This document shows positions 25,465 to 37,848 of a stretch of 64,000 bases of DNA, piece after piece. Each line of letters opens with the position of its first letter. Position 1 is the first letter of the stretch. A program made the translations under genes and the position numbers. The DNA is from Struthio camelus (taxonomy: Eukaryota; Chordata; Aves; Struthioniformes; Struthionidae), in NCBI RefSeq assembly GCF_040807025.1, contig NC_090953.1, positions 23,854,997 through 23,918,996 on the forward strand, given 5' to 3'. Below the pieces are notes generated by a model, which was not told the origin of the DNA, did not search any database, and saw nothing but the letters and a program-made list of their open reading frames with translations.

Positions 25465-25875
25465 TTCCCAGCTTGTCAAGAGCTGAGTGTTTGGTGATGG
25501 CTAAGAGCTGCCAAGAACTGCTCTATCCCTGCTAGTCCCCTTGGTGTTGCTGCAGCCCCCCATTTCGGTGGGAGTCTGTCAGCTGACTCGAGGGCTCTTG
25601 GGCAACAGAGGTCTATTTGGAGCCAGCAAGGCCCACACACTTACCAGGAGGGAGGAAAAAGAGGATCTGATCTGTGAAATGTTTTTTTCAGAGGAGGTAC
25701 TTTCCATTTCTCAGCTCAATTTGCCTTCAAGTGCTCTGCAGCACAACAGATACAGCTTTGGAAGGGGCTGGATTTTAGACCCTCGTTCTTCCTTCACACA
25801 TCTGCAGAAGGAGGGGAGGGGGCTGTGTGCTTCCAAAGTGGAGACACTGGTAAATGCCAAGAGGTCACAGAGATA

Positions 25876-25883
25876 TGACGTCA
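25876..25883. promoter_or_regulatory. Perfect palindromic cAMP-response element (TGACGTCA)
   Basis: A full CRE palindrome lies about 412 bp upstream of the TBC1D21 start codon, with further GGTCAC/GTCAC-type half sites at 25,863-25,905. CREM/CREB sites of this kind drive many post-meiotic spermatid genes, which fits the germ-cell role of TBC1D21. Binding, and the distance to the true transcription start, are inferred. Confidence 0.5.
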
Positions 25884-25899
25884 CAGTGATGCAAAGTCA

Positions 25900-28800
25900 C
25901 GCATGACAAAGGCTGCAAAGGTCAGAATTCTTTGCAGGAATGTCTTTGCAGGTCCACGCTGCGAGGAAGTGCTTCCCTGAAGGACTGGGTGCAGATCTGA
26001 GCCTCTCAGCAGGAATTAAAGATAACCAAACCGTTTAGCATCTCCCAGGTTTGCCAATGACCTATTTACAAGGGCTTTGGTAGATCTCAGTCTATAACCC
26101 ATGTATAACGTGATTACAAGGCTGTGTAATTGCTGCATAATTGTCCTTCTTCCTGAGGCTGGTGCACCCTGGGGTTCCAGCCTCTCAATCTTAATTAAAA
26201 AAAATAAATCTTAATCAATCTCAATCATAATTTGGGGTGGGGGGGGGGAGGGAAAGAGTCTCTTAGCACTTACCATTGCAAAACTAACCTTTCAGATGTA
26301 AGAGGAATGTGAACCCATGTGGTGAAATTAGCCTGAAAAAGGATCTCAGAGGTGCCAAGTGCCCCATCATTAAGGCTCTAATTGAAGACTATTTTAAACA
26401 GGAGTTTAACTCCTCAGCGACTAATCATTTGGCAAGAGCAAAGCCTTAGGAAAAGCAAGGTCATCCACCTGCCAACTACAAAGCATTTCCAGGCAGACAG
26501 GAATCCTCATCACTGGCTTTTACAGAGAAGGAAAATGGGACACAAGCAATAAGACCGGTGCAGGCAGAGCTACTTGCCTTCCTCTAACTGGTGAGGCACA
26601 GGAGGTTTATCTATGCGAGCAAATCACTCTGTTCTCATCTTTGAATCAGAGGGAGCAATTCCGTATCTCATTTTCCTGGAGTAGCAAAGATTTAAGACCC
26701 TACACACTCCATTCCCACTCTTTCGCCGACCCATTCACAGTGCCTTTGGTTGCAGAAATGCAATTATACATGGGACCTTGATATGCATCAGGGTTAAAAC
26801 CAGGAAAAGGTTACTGATTGCAAAGAGATGGTGACATCTGATGCATTGTAATTACGCCATGTTAAACACGGGGCCTTTAACAGCCCAGACTGGCTGGCTG
26901 TCCCTCTGTGGGCAAGCTGCAGGCAGTCAGAAGCATGGAGGAGACCTGGACACAGCTCTCCCTCCTCTTGGGACTATCCACTCCCCTTGGAGCCCTGAGC
27001 GAGTCTGTGGCACCTCCACTGAGATGATCTGGGAGGGACCCTTCCAAGAGAAGGGTTTTCCAAGGCAGGTATCTGGAAATGACTGCTGAAGGAGAAGCTA
27101 AAATTGATGGTAGGGCTTAAGGACACCATGAAAGAGAGGAAGTCATACTGAGAATTTTGCAGATTCCTGCTGAACATGAGCTCATGGAGGGGAGCTGCTC
27201 CACATGGAGAAGTTACTCCTGGAAGTAAGGATGGATGACACAAAGGCACAGACTCTAACCAGTGAGGGAGACACCAAGATGATGGTCTTGGTCATTAAAC
27301 CAAAAAACAGAGGAAAGGCAAAGGATCTGCTGTAAAGGAGACGAAGAAAAGAACAGCAAGCAACGAGGCAGAAAGATGTAGCTGGGAAAAGTCCATCTTG
27401 CAGAGGCAGGGAAGGATTCACGCACATATCCTCAGGGTCACCTGTGTATGACCCCAGTGCCCTGTGTTCAAAACAAACATCATCAAGCAGGCAGGCAGAC
27501 TGCAAAGTTTATCTGGTTGGGCAGCAGTGCGGAAGTGAGCCAGTCAATTGCAAATCAATCAGTTAACCCCCATTACTGCAAACAAACCACCAATCATCTG
27601 AAAAATACCCTGCGAGTGTTATCAGCTGTGTGGTTGATACGCTCATGCACCATGCAAGGGAAGGTTTGCCCAAAATCACTGTTTCCCTCCCACAGTCCTC
27701 TCATCTAGAACCTCGAGAGCTGCCCCACTAGCCCTGCTACGCCAGTACTTCTAGAGATAAGCCACCAGAGAGCAGATTATGTGCTTGGGGAGAGCTGAAA
27801 TAGGATTATATCATGTGGCACATGAAAGAAGAGAGGACTAGGTGCAAAGAAATTCTCTTCTACTGCCGTGTTCTTGAGGAATAACTGGGCCAGATCTTGT
27901 CTTGTGTAATAACTACTTTGTTGTCTTCACTTTTGACTGAGGTTGATAAGGATCTGCCCCACTCATTTTCCAGGGAAGCCGAAGAAAGTTGCAGAAGGGC
28001 TAAAAAAAAGAGTGAAATGAGGAGGAAAAGAGAAAAGAGTGATCCCAAGAAGCTCTGGGGAGAGCTAATGGAGGAGGAGAACACAGCTAATTACATTCCC
28101 AGAAATCTCACCACTTCCAAATGAATTTTTAATGAAAAAATAATGCTTTTTTCCAGTTATTTAACATAGAAAGGAAAAGCTCCGGAGATCACCATACCAT
28201 CCCCCAGTATCTACCACTTCTGGGCATCTTAGGTTTACACAGAGAAAAGAACTAGGGTTCTTTCCAGCCAGGTCGTCTTGACCATGGGGAGACAGGACCA
28301 GAAGTGAGTTCAGCCTTGTGCAGACCTGAAGGGTGAGCTCAGCTGACAATTGGCTCTTTAAAGTGAAGCCAGGGAGATGTGAACTCATATAGAGTTCACA
28401 TAGAGCGGTCACATAGAGTTCATATAGAGAGATCAACTTGTGATTGCATGCACTGGAACTGAAGTTAAAGAGACTTGCTGTAGAGGCCCCAGTTGTAGGC
28501 TGAAGAGTTTTCTATTTAACGCAAGGATGCACCCCAATCCCCCAGGCCTCTGAAAGCAATGAGAAAACCTTGCCTAGCATGGGAGCCTGTGGAAAGGCCA
28601 GATGATACCACAAACCAAAAGCGGCCAGTACCTCCAAAACCGAGAGCACACGCTCCTCCACCATGCAGGGAGATCCCCCATGACAGACTTCACCTCTGCA
28701 CTCAGCAAGTAGCACCCATAACATTCAGGTCACCAGCGAAGATGCATCATGTTACTGTGCAAGGCGTTTTAAAGATTTCTCTGTTGCACTGCACTTTTCT

Positions 28801-29934
28801 CTGGGATTTCCTATGAGGAGATCAGGGCCAGTGTAATTCAATACTATTCTTCATGATGGCTTATCAAGGCTGCAACATTGCTGCATCCAGGCAAGTTGCA
28901 GCCAGCCTTACCTGAGCTGTGTCACCCCTCAAAGAGCCTCAGAGAACCACAGAGAGATTTTTCTTGATTATGCTGCCACGTGTGGTCTCCTGTCCCACAT
29001 GGTCGAGGAAGTAGCACTGAAGACGTCTTCTGTGGCATGGCACAGGGTATTTAGTAACGTGATACACCACTTCTACCTCTATGTAGCCTCCATAGGCTCC
29101 AGCCTCTCTGAACAATTGCTTCACCGAGAGGGAAGGGTTTCTCAGTCTGGTTCTCAGCATTACAATTCCATTGCTTTTTAAGCCCTCTAAGAGAGCTCTG
29201 CTTGGAGCCAGATGAGTCGGCAATCCCTCATGAGCCACACACTGTGAAAAATTTCACTTACCCCAGGAGATAAAGTAAAAACCGAGCATAGATATAGGCG
29301 AATAAAAAGTGGTTAATTCGAAAGATGGAGGAAAATTCTAAGACTAGTTTTGAGATGAGAGGGAATTCATCCACACCATTTCAAACAATCTGCAAAACTA
29401 TGGTACAGTAGGACACACCAGGTCCTGCCTGGGACGCTGCACTCCCTAATGCCCCTGAATGATCTTCCCCCTGCAGACAGCAGATCCGGGTATGGAGTGA
29501 TTTCCGTGGCCAAAGCCCCCTCACTGCCCTCGCAGAAGTACTTCCTGACTCCCCATCTCCCATTGCACCAGCCTAGGAGCATACAGCCCTTGTCCTGTGA
29601 GTTCCAGCCACCCCCAGCTGCAAGATAGTCATGGGGCCCTATAACTGAGGACCTTACCTCCAACCTTCACCGAAGCATTACACAAGACATACACCACTGG
29701 CTGTCCTCAGGTCAGAAGAAAAAGCCACCTGGCAACCTGGAAGCCCTGAATGCTTAGGAAAAAGGGAAGAGGACAAGATAAACATGCCAAAACATGCCGT
29801 AACACTCCCCAGTGGCTATCAGCTCCTTGTGGTCTGTGGTTTATAAGTCCCAGAGCCACAGGCTGTACTGGTACCCCCTGAGTTCAAAAAAACCTTAATG
29901 ATGTTTGAGCTTATTTCTCCTTCCCACCCTCAAC
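25900..29934. other. Intergenic DNA upstream of TBC1D21, no gene seen
   Basis: No supported coding exon. The stretch contains a G-rich run with preceding AT-rich repeats (26,196-26,253) and the short repeated motif at 28,381-28,430. Open frames such as 28,939-29,238 (minus) show no recognisable domain. Confidence 0.5.
28381..28430. repeat. Short degenerate tandem repeat of CATATAGAGTT
   Basis: Four or so copies of CA(T/C)ATAGAG(TT/CG/AG) follow one another in 50 bp, starting with the near-palindrome GAACTCATATAGAGTTC. Confidence 0.6.
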
Positions 29935-30245
29935 ATTTGCCTAATTCTATCCTGAATCAGTTTCTAGCTAACACAACAAACACAGCTGAGCTGAATTATG
30001 GGTTGTGTGAATAAGTCCTTTCTTTGTCTGTTTTAAAACTTCTTTCATTTGATGTCTTTTGGTTCTTGTGTTATAAGAAAGAGTAATCACTCCCTGCTCA
30101 CCCTGCCACACTGCTCAGGGTTTTATAGACCTCTACCATAGTCCCCATCAGTCACCTCTTTCCTATGGTGATGAGATACAGTCTATTTAAGCTTTTCTCA
30201 TATAGAAGCCGTTCCATCCTTCTGATCTCCCTTGACACCCCTCTA
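29935..30245 (-). mobile_element. Ancient CR1-type LINE fragment (3' region)
   Basis: In the reversed orientation this stretch follows the conserved 3' portion of old sauropsid CR1 elements. Recognisable phrases in order are GTTGTGTGAATAAGTCCTTTC, a CATTTGATG...GGTTCTTGTGTTATAAGAAAGAG block, TTTTATAGACCTCTACCATA, and CATATAGAAGCCGTTCCATCC. These correspond to the region encoding the end of ORF2. Indels and many substitutions have removed any reading frame. I recognise the family from memory; a repeat-library search would give the subfamily. Confidence 0.75.
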
Positions 30246-32934
30246 AATCGTTGTACAGGGAGATTTGATGTCTCAATACAAGCAGCTAGGAGCCAGAAGA
30301 CACGCTTGAGAAAGGTGCAGGCAACTTGCTATAACTGGCCAAAACCTCTAAAAGTGAAAAATGATTTTGATTATTTCCTTCTTTAACTATCTCTTTTAAA
30401 CTATCCATCTTTAACACTCACAGAGGGCCAGTCTTTTAGGCCAGTCTTCCTGAAAACCTTGCATCTTCAAATTGTCTCAAACTGTGTCTTGAATCACTGG
30501 GCAATTCTGAAATTCTTGACTACTTTGCCTGGTGAGTTCAGCTCAGTCGTAGTGCTCTCCTGGCTCCCAGGGAGACCACAAAATACTTGGGGAAGAACAA
30601 AGAGGTAAGAGATTTCCAAGGAATTCTTGTCTCCTACTTACGCAAGTGAAACTTGGAACCACAGAAATCAGTGGGAAAAGAGGAGATGGGGTGTTCTTTG
30701 CTGAAGCCAGGATTTTGCCTTAGTATCTTGCCCCTTAAGCAAGAGGGTCTTAAAATAAATTGAAGGCAGGGACACTCTTTGTGAGGCAGGAAAGGGTGTT
30801 GGGATGTAGCAGCCCCTTTGGGTAGCGTACCCACCATCGTCCACATAGTAGATAAGCTTCTGTATTAGCATCTTAAAGCGATGCATCCGTCTTTTATGGA
30901 TGGAGGGCTGAAAACACTCTCTCCCTGCCCCCATTTTTGTTCTTAAAAATTGTTCCATCAAAGAGATCTATGGAAGGCTCAATTCCTAGCTGACAAGCTA
31001 TCTGTTTAAAGTTTATGTGCTCAGGAACAGTCACAAAGACTTATTAATGGGAGGCAGCAAGCCCATAGGCAGCTGCTACACAAACATATCTCCATTACTA
31101 TTTAATGCTCTCCAGCTTGGTGAAATAACACATTCTCACTCCTTGCCCTGCCCTCTCCCTGCTTCAGTGGTCAATACTTGCTTATTGCCTGCCAGCAAGA
31201 GCAGATAGGTTTCCGAGGGCCTGACAGAGAGACAAGACAGCACAGGGAGACCACCTCCCCAAGAGGGGTGAAGCAAGATGCATGACCTGCCCTGGATCCC
31301 TGGATCTCCAGGCCACAGCTGCAGCAATAAGAGAGGGCATCGCAGAGGAGGTGCCTGATAAGCAGGTCTCCCCCCAGACCACAGCATTTCAGTCTGCAAG
31401 GAAGGACAGCAGCTCACACTGTGGCTCACACTGTGACGAGGTGGACACAGGAACAGCAGGGCCATGTGTCTTCTGGGGATCAGAAAAGCAGTTAAGAAGC
31501 AGCCAAGTTTAAGAAGGAGTAAATTGAAATAATCTCCAATTCAAAGTGACAACCTGGAGTATTTTAACCCTCTCTGTCCCCTGGAAAGGCCCCTGAAGAC
31601 ATGGGGGGAGCTGTACATGGATGCTCTGGGTAGAGAAAGGTGTTGGGGGCAAGAAGGGCTGGAGACAGATAGAGCCTGAGGCTCCACCTCTACTCCAGGA
31701 CAGTGTTGCAGGGCATCCTGCACCCCAAGGACAATTAAAAAAAAAAAAATACAGGCACACTGCTGCCATTGTCTGGGAGGAGGAGGAAGAGGGCAGCAAT
31801 ACAGAGATAGATGCGTGGCACACGACTTCTCTCTGGGCTGCCTGGTGAGCTAGTTACAAGGAGATACCCTTCCCTGGCAGTTCCACAAGCCAAGAGAGCG
31901 GCCTTTGTCCTTACCCATTCATTTGCTGTCCATGGAAAAGTGTTCTCTCCAACTCTGGTTTTATTCAAGCTGGGAAAATAAAGAAAATAAACAAATGAAA
32001 TAAAAATGCCCCACTCTCCACCCTAAACCATGTCAAATAGGAAATCTAGGTAATTGTATTCACATGCTTGCACTGGGCTATATTTTACTTCTAGCATGCT
32101 AAAAAACAGGGCTTGACCTTGCCTGCTTGAAATCAAAGATTTATCAGCAAACGCCAACACAGCTCATCAAAACAGGAGATGAACATAGCTGAGATGAATG
32201 GACAATAAGGCCGGTGCTGCTTTCTCTTTCTAATGCACGTGTAAATAAATGCAGTGTTTCCAGCCAGTCAATGATATTTTAAATGTAAATGATCCTATGT
32301 TATCGCTAGTGCTTTTTCTAGTGCAAGATTTCAAACCTTGGCAGTTCTTCCTGTGGAGGAAGAGCCCTGTGGAGCACGGCCACCCTTTCAGACCCTACCA
32401 GTCACATAGTAAAACCCACCTCTGACTGAGAATTGTAAAGTACACCGGATACCAGGGACACCCCGGGGAATAGGTGTCTAGAAGCATGGCATAACGGGGG
32501 AACAAGAACAGCATTCCTGGGCCCCACCGGACCACGGCAGATAGGTGTTCAGCCAGGTCACAGGGTCACCCAGCTGTGCCAACTTGGGGGCTCTCAGCGT
32601 CCCCATGCAGGGATTTGAGAACCCAGCAGCGGATGTGCCCTTACCATTGTGCCTCCAATCCAGCAGCTCAGGCGTGTTCTCTTCCCAGGCCCTGGGGCTG
32701 GTGGTTGACGTGGCCGTGCTGCATCCTGCAATACCCACTTTTGTGGGCTCCCCTCGCTTCTTGGAGGGATGGGGCACATCTTCAGCCTCTCATCCATACA
32801 TCAACCTTCTGCCCAGGAAGGCTAGACCCACCAGCTTAGCGTCCTGCTCTTCTGATAAATACTTACAGCCATGCAGTTCAGTTTAATTTGACAAGAAAAC
32901 AAAACAATAAAAGCGTTCAGACAAGAGATAGGTA
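30246..32934. other. Intergenic DNA, no gene seen
   Basis: Nothing coding is supported. The stretch 32,030-32,330 is AT-rich, low in obvious repeats and compositionally distinct from its flanks, which is compatible with a conserved non-coding element but not shown here. A13 lies at 31,737-31,749. Confidence 0.4.
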
Positions 32935-33045
32935 TTAAGCATGGGAAGACTTTATTGTGATGAGAGATCAGAGAGGCTGGGACTGTTAAGCCTGAATGGA
33001 TGAGATATCCTGGTGGAAACATGCAAATATCTTTGAGCATGATCT
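32935..33045 (+). mobile_element. Decayed CR1 LINE fragment (ORF2 C-terminal region)
   Basis: The order ATTAAG...TGGGA, then GAGAGGCTGGGACTGTTAAG, CCTGAATGGATGAGA and TGCAAATATCT aligns with the CR1 segment that encodes the RGLEH...LRELGLF...YKYL region in sense orientation. It is about 110 bp long, with no open frame and no 3' end. Confidence 0.6.
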
Positions 33046-36000
33046 TATGCCAAGCTTCCTCCGTAGATCAATATTGCCAAAAAATTTTTCGTTCAGATTT
33101 CTCCATCATAATATGCTCCTGCTTTCAGAGGGCTCTGAATTTCTTCATCATCCATGATGGAATCTAGCCTCACATCACTCCCAGAAGGAAGAGAAGTACA
33201 GTGTTTCTTCTATAGGTAGGGAAGAGTGGCTGAGAGCTGTGCTGAAGACAGACAGAGCCCAAGGTGATATTTAAACCAGCACCCTCTCTAACCCTGTGTA
33301 AAGGCTCTGTCTATCAGTCCATCATTCTCCTCCATTTTAGAGCCAGACTTTCAAACAAACTTAAACATCAGGCATAGAGGTCTTTTGAAAATCCGTCCTC
33401 TGATGGTGAGACTTGCTAGAGACTGAGCACCTTTCATACTCTAGCCTGGACAGCAGTGAACGCTGGCATCCCACAAGCATTGAAAAAACCTTGCCTCCAA
33501 AGCCACGTGCTCCATGAATGGATGGTTTTATATAAATGGGCAGTAATGATGAGTCTTGTTCTTTCCCAGCAGCCATAGCGGAAAAGCCATCAGCATTAGA
33601 AATAGACACTCCCCAAACACTCACAAATCTTTTTAATGCAACAGCCTCCCGTATTGATTACCCACAAGGCCCTGGTGTGGCCAAATTAAGCAGCTGCTGG
33701 GAATACCCACAGAGATTTATGGACTCTGCTTTGCAGTATTTAGGTTTCTGTGAGGACACAAAGGATGTCATTTTTGGTATTACTCCATTTGTTCAGGATA
33801 TTGCTTCCTTTTATAGGTTGGATGAATTTTTTTTAAAGCACTTTTATTAAGTCATTTCCTAATGAACAGGCAAGCCAACTGGCTTTTTAGAAGAAGTCAA
33901 GGTAGTATTGACAGTTTATGTCAAAGCAAGAAAAAGCACATTAACTCCCTGAAGTTCACCCGTGTAGAAACATCTTGGGACCAAAGGGCATAGAAAGAGA
34001 AGATCCAACACAGATGTGGTACCCATGATTCACTTAATACACACCATAATCTTCTACTGAGCCCAGGACTGGACTTCAGTGGTGAAATATTCCTACCTAT
34101 GAGCCCCGCTCAGTGTCTATTGCAAGGAAGGTCCCTCACCTACTGGGAACTGTTTCCTTTGGCTCAGGTTTTGATGATAAGCTGGATATTCAGATGGGGC
34201 ATCCCGAAATGGATAGATGTGCAGAACAATATAGTGGTTGGTATCTGACTGGTAGGGGAGAGGGAAATGGGTCCAGTGCTGGATTCCACCTAGAGATGAT
34301 CTACAAAGCAAGTGGATCCGGAGAAGGAGAGCCAGCTTCCACACAGACTAAACGAAGGTATGCAAAAATGTGGTGATATATAACAGGAACAGGTCAAAAA
34401 CCAGCAGAACAGAGTGGAAAAGGAAATTCAGAAGTACAAAATAGCCTTCCAAATTCCTTTCTCAGCATGCAACACTGCCGACAGCCAGCCCATCCAGCAC
34501 AACTAACACCGGACAGGAGCAAACCTTGGAGAAGACGCTCTGGTCTAGAAGAGCGGCCAGGGTCTAGCAACAGACAAGAACAACTGCCCTCAGCTTAGTT
34601 TATGAGAAGAAAAACATCCACCCACAGCAATTAGAATCATCGTGGGTTGTTCAGTGACATTGCCAGACCAGTGCAAACTCCTCGTTTGGAGACGCCGGTC
34701 ATTTTAAAAGAGGCTTATTTGGGGTGAGCTGGAAAATTACAGGGGGCGAGGAGACAAATGACACCAAGATCACCTACACCGTTGTTTGCTCTAAGTGAAT
34801 TACACTGGTTTAAATTCAGACATGAGGTTATACCCAGAACATATTTCCTGGATAAATAAGCCACTGGCCTTTTATATTTGTAACTAGGCAACATGCAGAC
34901 ATGTGGGTGTAGGATGCCAAGGAAGTGTTTAGATTGGTTATTATAACCTTTTATTTACTGTTGGGCCAATGCTATTCTCTCACGCTGAAGAGGAAAGGAA
35001 GGTTTATTGCCAAGCTGAGTGGATTTGGACTCCTGCCTTATAACTAAGCCCCATAAGAAAAAAGAGGTATTAGATCCTCGTTTCCCACAAGCGCCAGATT
35101 AAGGGTTCCTGCTGCAGCTCCTGTACCAGCTCGTAGTGTGGGGAGTAGTTCTTTAAACATTTAACATGCTAAATCAGCAGCACAGAGGATGAAAAAGTAA
35201 AAAAAATCCTGGAATAGCCCAATTTCCAGCCTTTAGAGATAAAGCTCCATTAAACTTTCATGCCCTCTCTTAGCCTTCTCATTGCCCTGCTCAGATCTGA
35301 TTTAGCAAACACATGGCCATAAGCAGGACTAGGAACCTGCTTTAAGGAAATTAAGGAAGAAAATAATACACCAGAGCCTGGTCACAGGACAGCATAACAC
35401 AATCTCCGAAGAAATGAAGGCTATTTCTCGTGACGCACTATCATGAACTGCTCGAGGGTAGAAGGTTTGCAATGAATGCCCACCAACAAGTACTATAGTG
35501 TGTTTTCAGCCCCATTGGATTAGGTTTTTTTGGCATAACTTTCCTGATTCCTTCTCGCTATGTAAATTTTTTTGTTACCAGTTCTGCAAAACTTTCGATG
35601 GAAAAAAAAAAAAGGTAACTGGTGTTATTCATAGTGCTTGCATAGACCTAGCAGTCTGGAATACAGTATTTGGGGCTAAAGTATCACTTGCCAAGACGAT
35701 TTCCAGCAGCAGCTAGTAGCTGTAAGTCACATCTTTAGAAATCCTCCAACCCCTGGATAGCACAAAAAAAAAAAAAAAATCACCTGAACCAGCATCTGTT
35801 GCAGCAGTTTTCTGTATTATTGGAAGCAGCAGTTTGTTTGGCTCTTGTTCAGCAGGTCACATTTTGAACTCCTAACATGCACCCCAACTTGCTTTCAGGA
35901 GGCCACGAGAGGCGCACTTGTACCGCGTGCCAAACAAAATGCTATCGTGCACGACATGGCAAGCACGTTCTTGGCTACAAAGTACCACTAAGACAAAAAA

Positions 36001-36594
36001 TTCACTTGGGTTTTAAAAATAATTAGACATTTATACAGAGAATAGAAAGCTCCAGGATTATGGTTGGGGGGAGGGGAGACAATAAAAAATGAAGGTAATT
36101 ATAGATTTGACATCTATATTTAGTGAAATTTTCTCAAACTCATGGAAATGATTAAGAGTAAACTTCTTGGTATGACGTTCACTACAATACAAAAGATCTC
36201 AGTGGGGAAAAAAACCCTCCAGAATGGTTCAAGTCAAAATGCAATCCTCTCCCTCCACCCAGCGTTCTGCGGAAGCTCTTCTAAGCTTTCCATGTCGTCC
36301 ACGTTTGCCCTCATGCTCTGTTACCACGACTGCCTCTTCACAACCCTGAACCACCCTCTGCCTTGGCCCTGCTGGCGGCACCAAGGGAAAAGGCCGTTTC
36401 AGCAGGAGCCAGGCACGCGAGCCGAGCGCTCCGACAGGTTGGCACGTCCCGTTGGCGTGCCGCCTCTGCCACAGGCTGTTTCACAGCGGCGTTATCCGCA
36501 GGGAAGCAGATCTGGAGTTCCCCTTTGGTGAGCTGCCGTGGAGTAAAAACCAAATGTCACAAGCAGATATGCTTTCCGGAGATGGAGCTGCTCC

Positions 36595-36611
36595 TTTTTT
36601 TTTTTTTTTTT
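36595..36611. repeat. T17 homopolymer
   Basis: A run of 17 thymines. Confidence 0.85.
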
Positions 36612-37080
36612 AAAGCCTATGTAGCACGGGGAAAAGTCAGCTATCTGTGCTTTCAGTCAATTCACCATGGGGAGTGAGCTAGAGACAGACAGGGGCTTGC
36701 TTCCCGCAACTGCACATTTCACTCATCCAAGGAGTTTGGGAATTGATCTGCAGTTCACAGGCATACTACCCAGGTACCACGATCATTTGATATGAATCGT
36801 TTCAGCAGCTTAGAAAGCTAGTATGATGTAGCATAAAACCAGTTCAAGCCATTTGGTTCAAAGAAAAAAACAGCTCCCTCAGTGCTATCATGGCCAGCTG
36901 GGTCTGATGCTCTGCTCTTTAGAGATGTGGCTTCTCCTGGGGAGTTGGCAGTAGCAAAGAGTTATCTCCTAATGAATATGAAACGGAGGGACTAGCTAAT
37001 GCACATAACTAACTGGGGAGCCTACGAGCCCATGCCATGTCTCTCAGTCCCAGGCACACTGAAGTCGGGAGAGGGGGAAG

Positions 37081-37098
37081 AAAAAAAAAAAAAAAAAA
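37081..37098. repeat. A18 homopolymer
   Basis: A run of 18 adenines preceded by a purine-rich GAGAGGGGGAAG stretch. Confidence 0.85.
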
Positions 37099-37814
37099 GC
37101 AGCAGCATTTTTTGGGTGTCCTCCCTGCTCTGCTGCCCACTGATGCATGGGAGCTATGAACACGACCACAGCAGGATTTCCAGCCCCTTGGCAAGCTTGG
37201 GCCGGATTGAGCAGCTGTAGGATTGCTCTAGGAAGCAAGCCCAAGCGTGCAGATTTAGAGCAAGGAAGCACACGGGAGAGAAAGCAGCTCTAGCAAAACC
37301 ACTGGGGAAGACCGAGAGAAAAGCATGGAGCATTAGCTACTGGCTATGCTTTGCTTGTCCGGCAAAGCAGGAAGGACTCTCAGGGCAAGCTATGCTGCAC
37401 AGCCCCATGTACAGCAAATGCGAGGTCATTTCAGCCCTGGAGGTGAGGGCAGGGGGCTCCTCTTCCAAGCACCCACAACTATCCTGCCCCACTGCTTGTA
37501 GCCTTAGCAGGCCCTGGATGCCTTTCACCACCCTGCAGACCCCAACAGGCTCAGAGGAAAGAGCCCCACATAAACTTCCCCCCCCACCCGCTCACTGCAG
37601 CCCTGACCTCCTCACTGGTGGGTGACTCGACTCCATTTGAGCCCAAAGAGGCTACAGGGCGCAGGTTAGCGTCCAAGGTCGAAAGCACCCTGGGGCAGCC
37701 TGCCACGGGCTGCAGAGGGATGTCTTAAGCTTGCCGAGGTCCATCTGCATGCTCCTTCGTTGCCACAGTTGCTGTTCTCCCCCCTGCCGCCCAACCCCTT
37801 CTCTGCTTCTTAGT

Positions 37815-37815
<1 letters not shown>

Positions 37816-37846
<31 letters not shown>
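37816..37846. repeat. A31 homopolymer
   Basis: A run of 31 adenines, the longest homopolymer in the window. The bases before it show no gene-like or LINE-like sequence, so I cannot say whether it is a retroposed tail or a simple mononucleotide repeat. Confidence 0.9.

Positions 37847-37848
<2 letters not shown>

Noticed and set aside
33536..33850. A 104-codon open frame on the plus strand with balanced amino acid composition
   Set aside because: No recognised domain and no splice context; kept out for lack of support.
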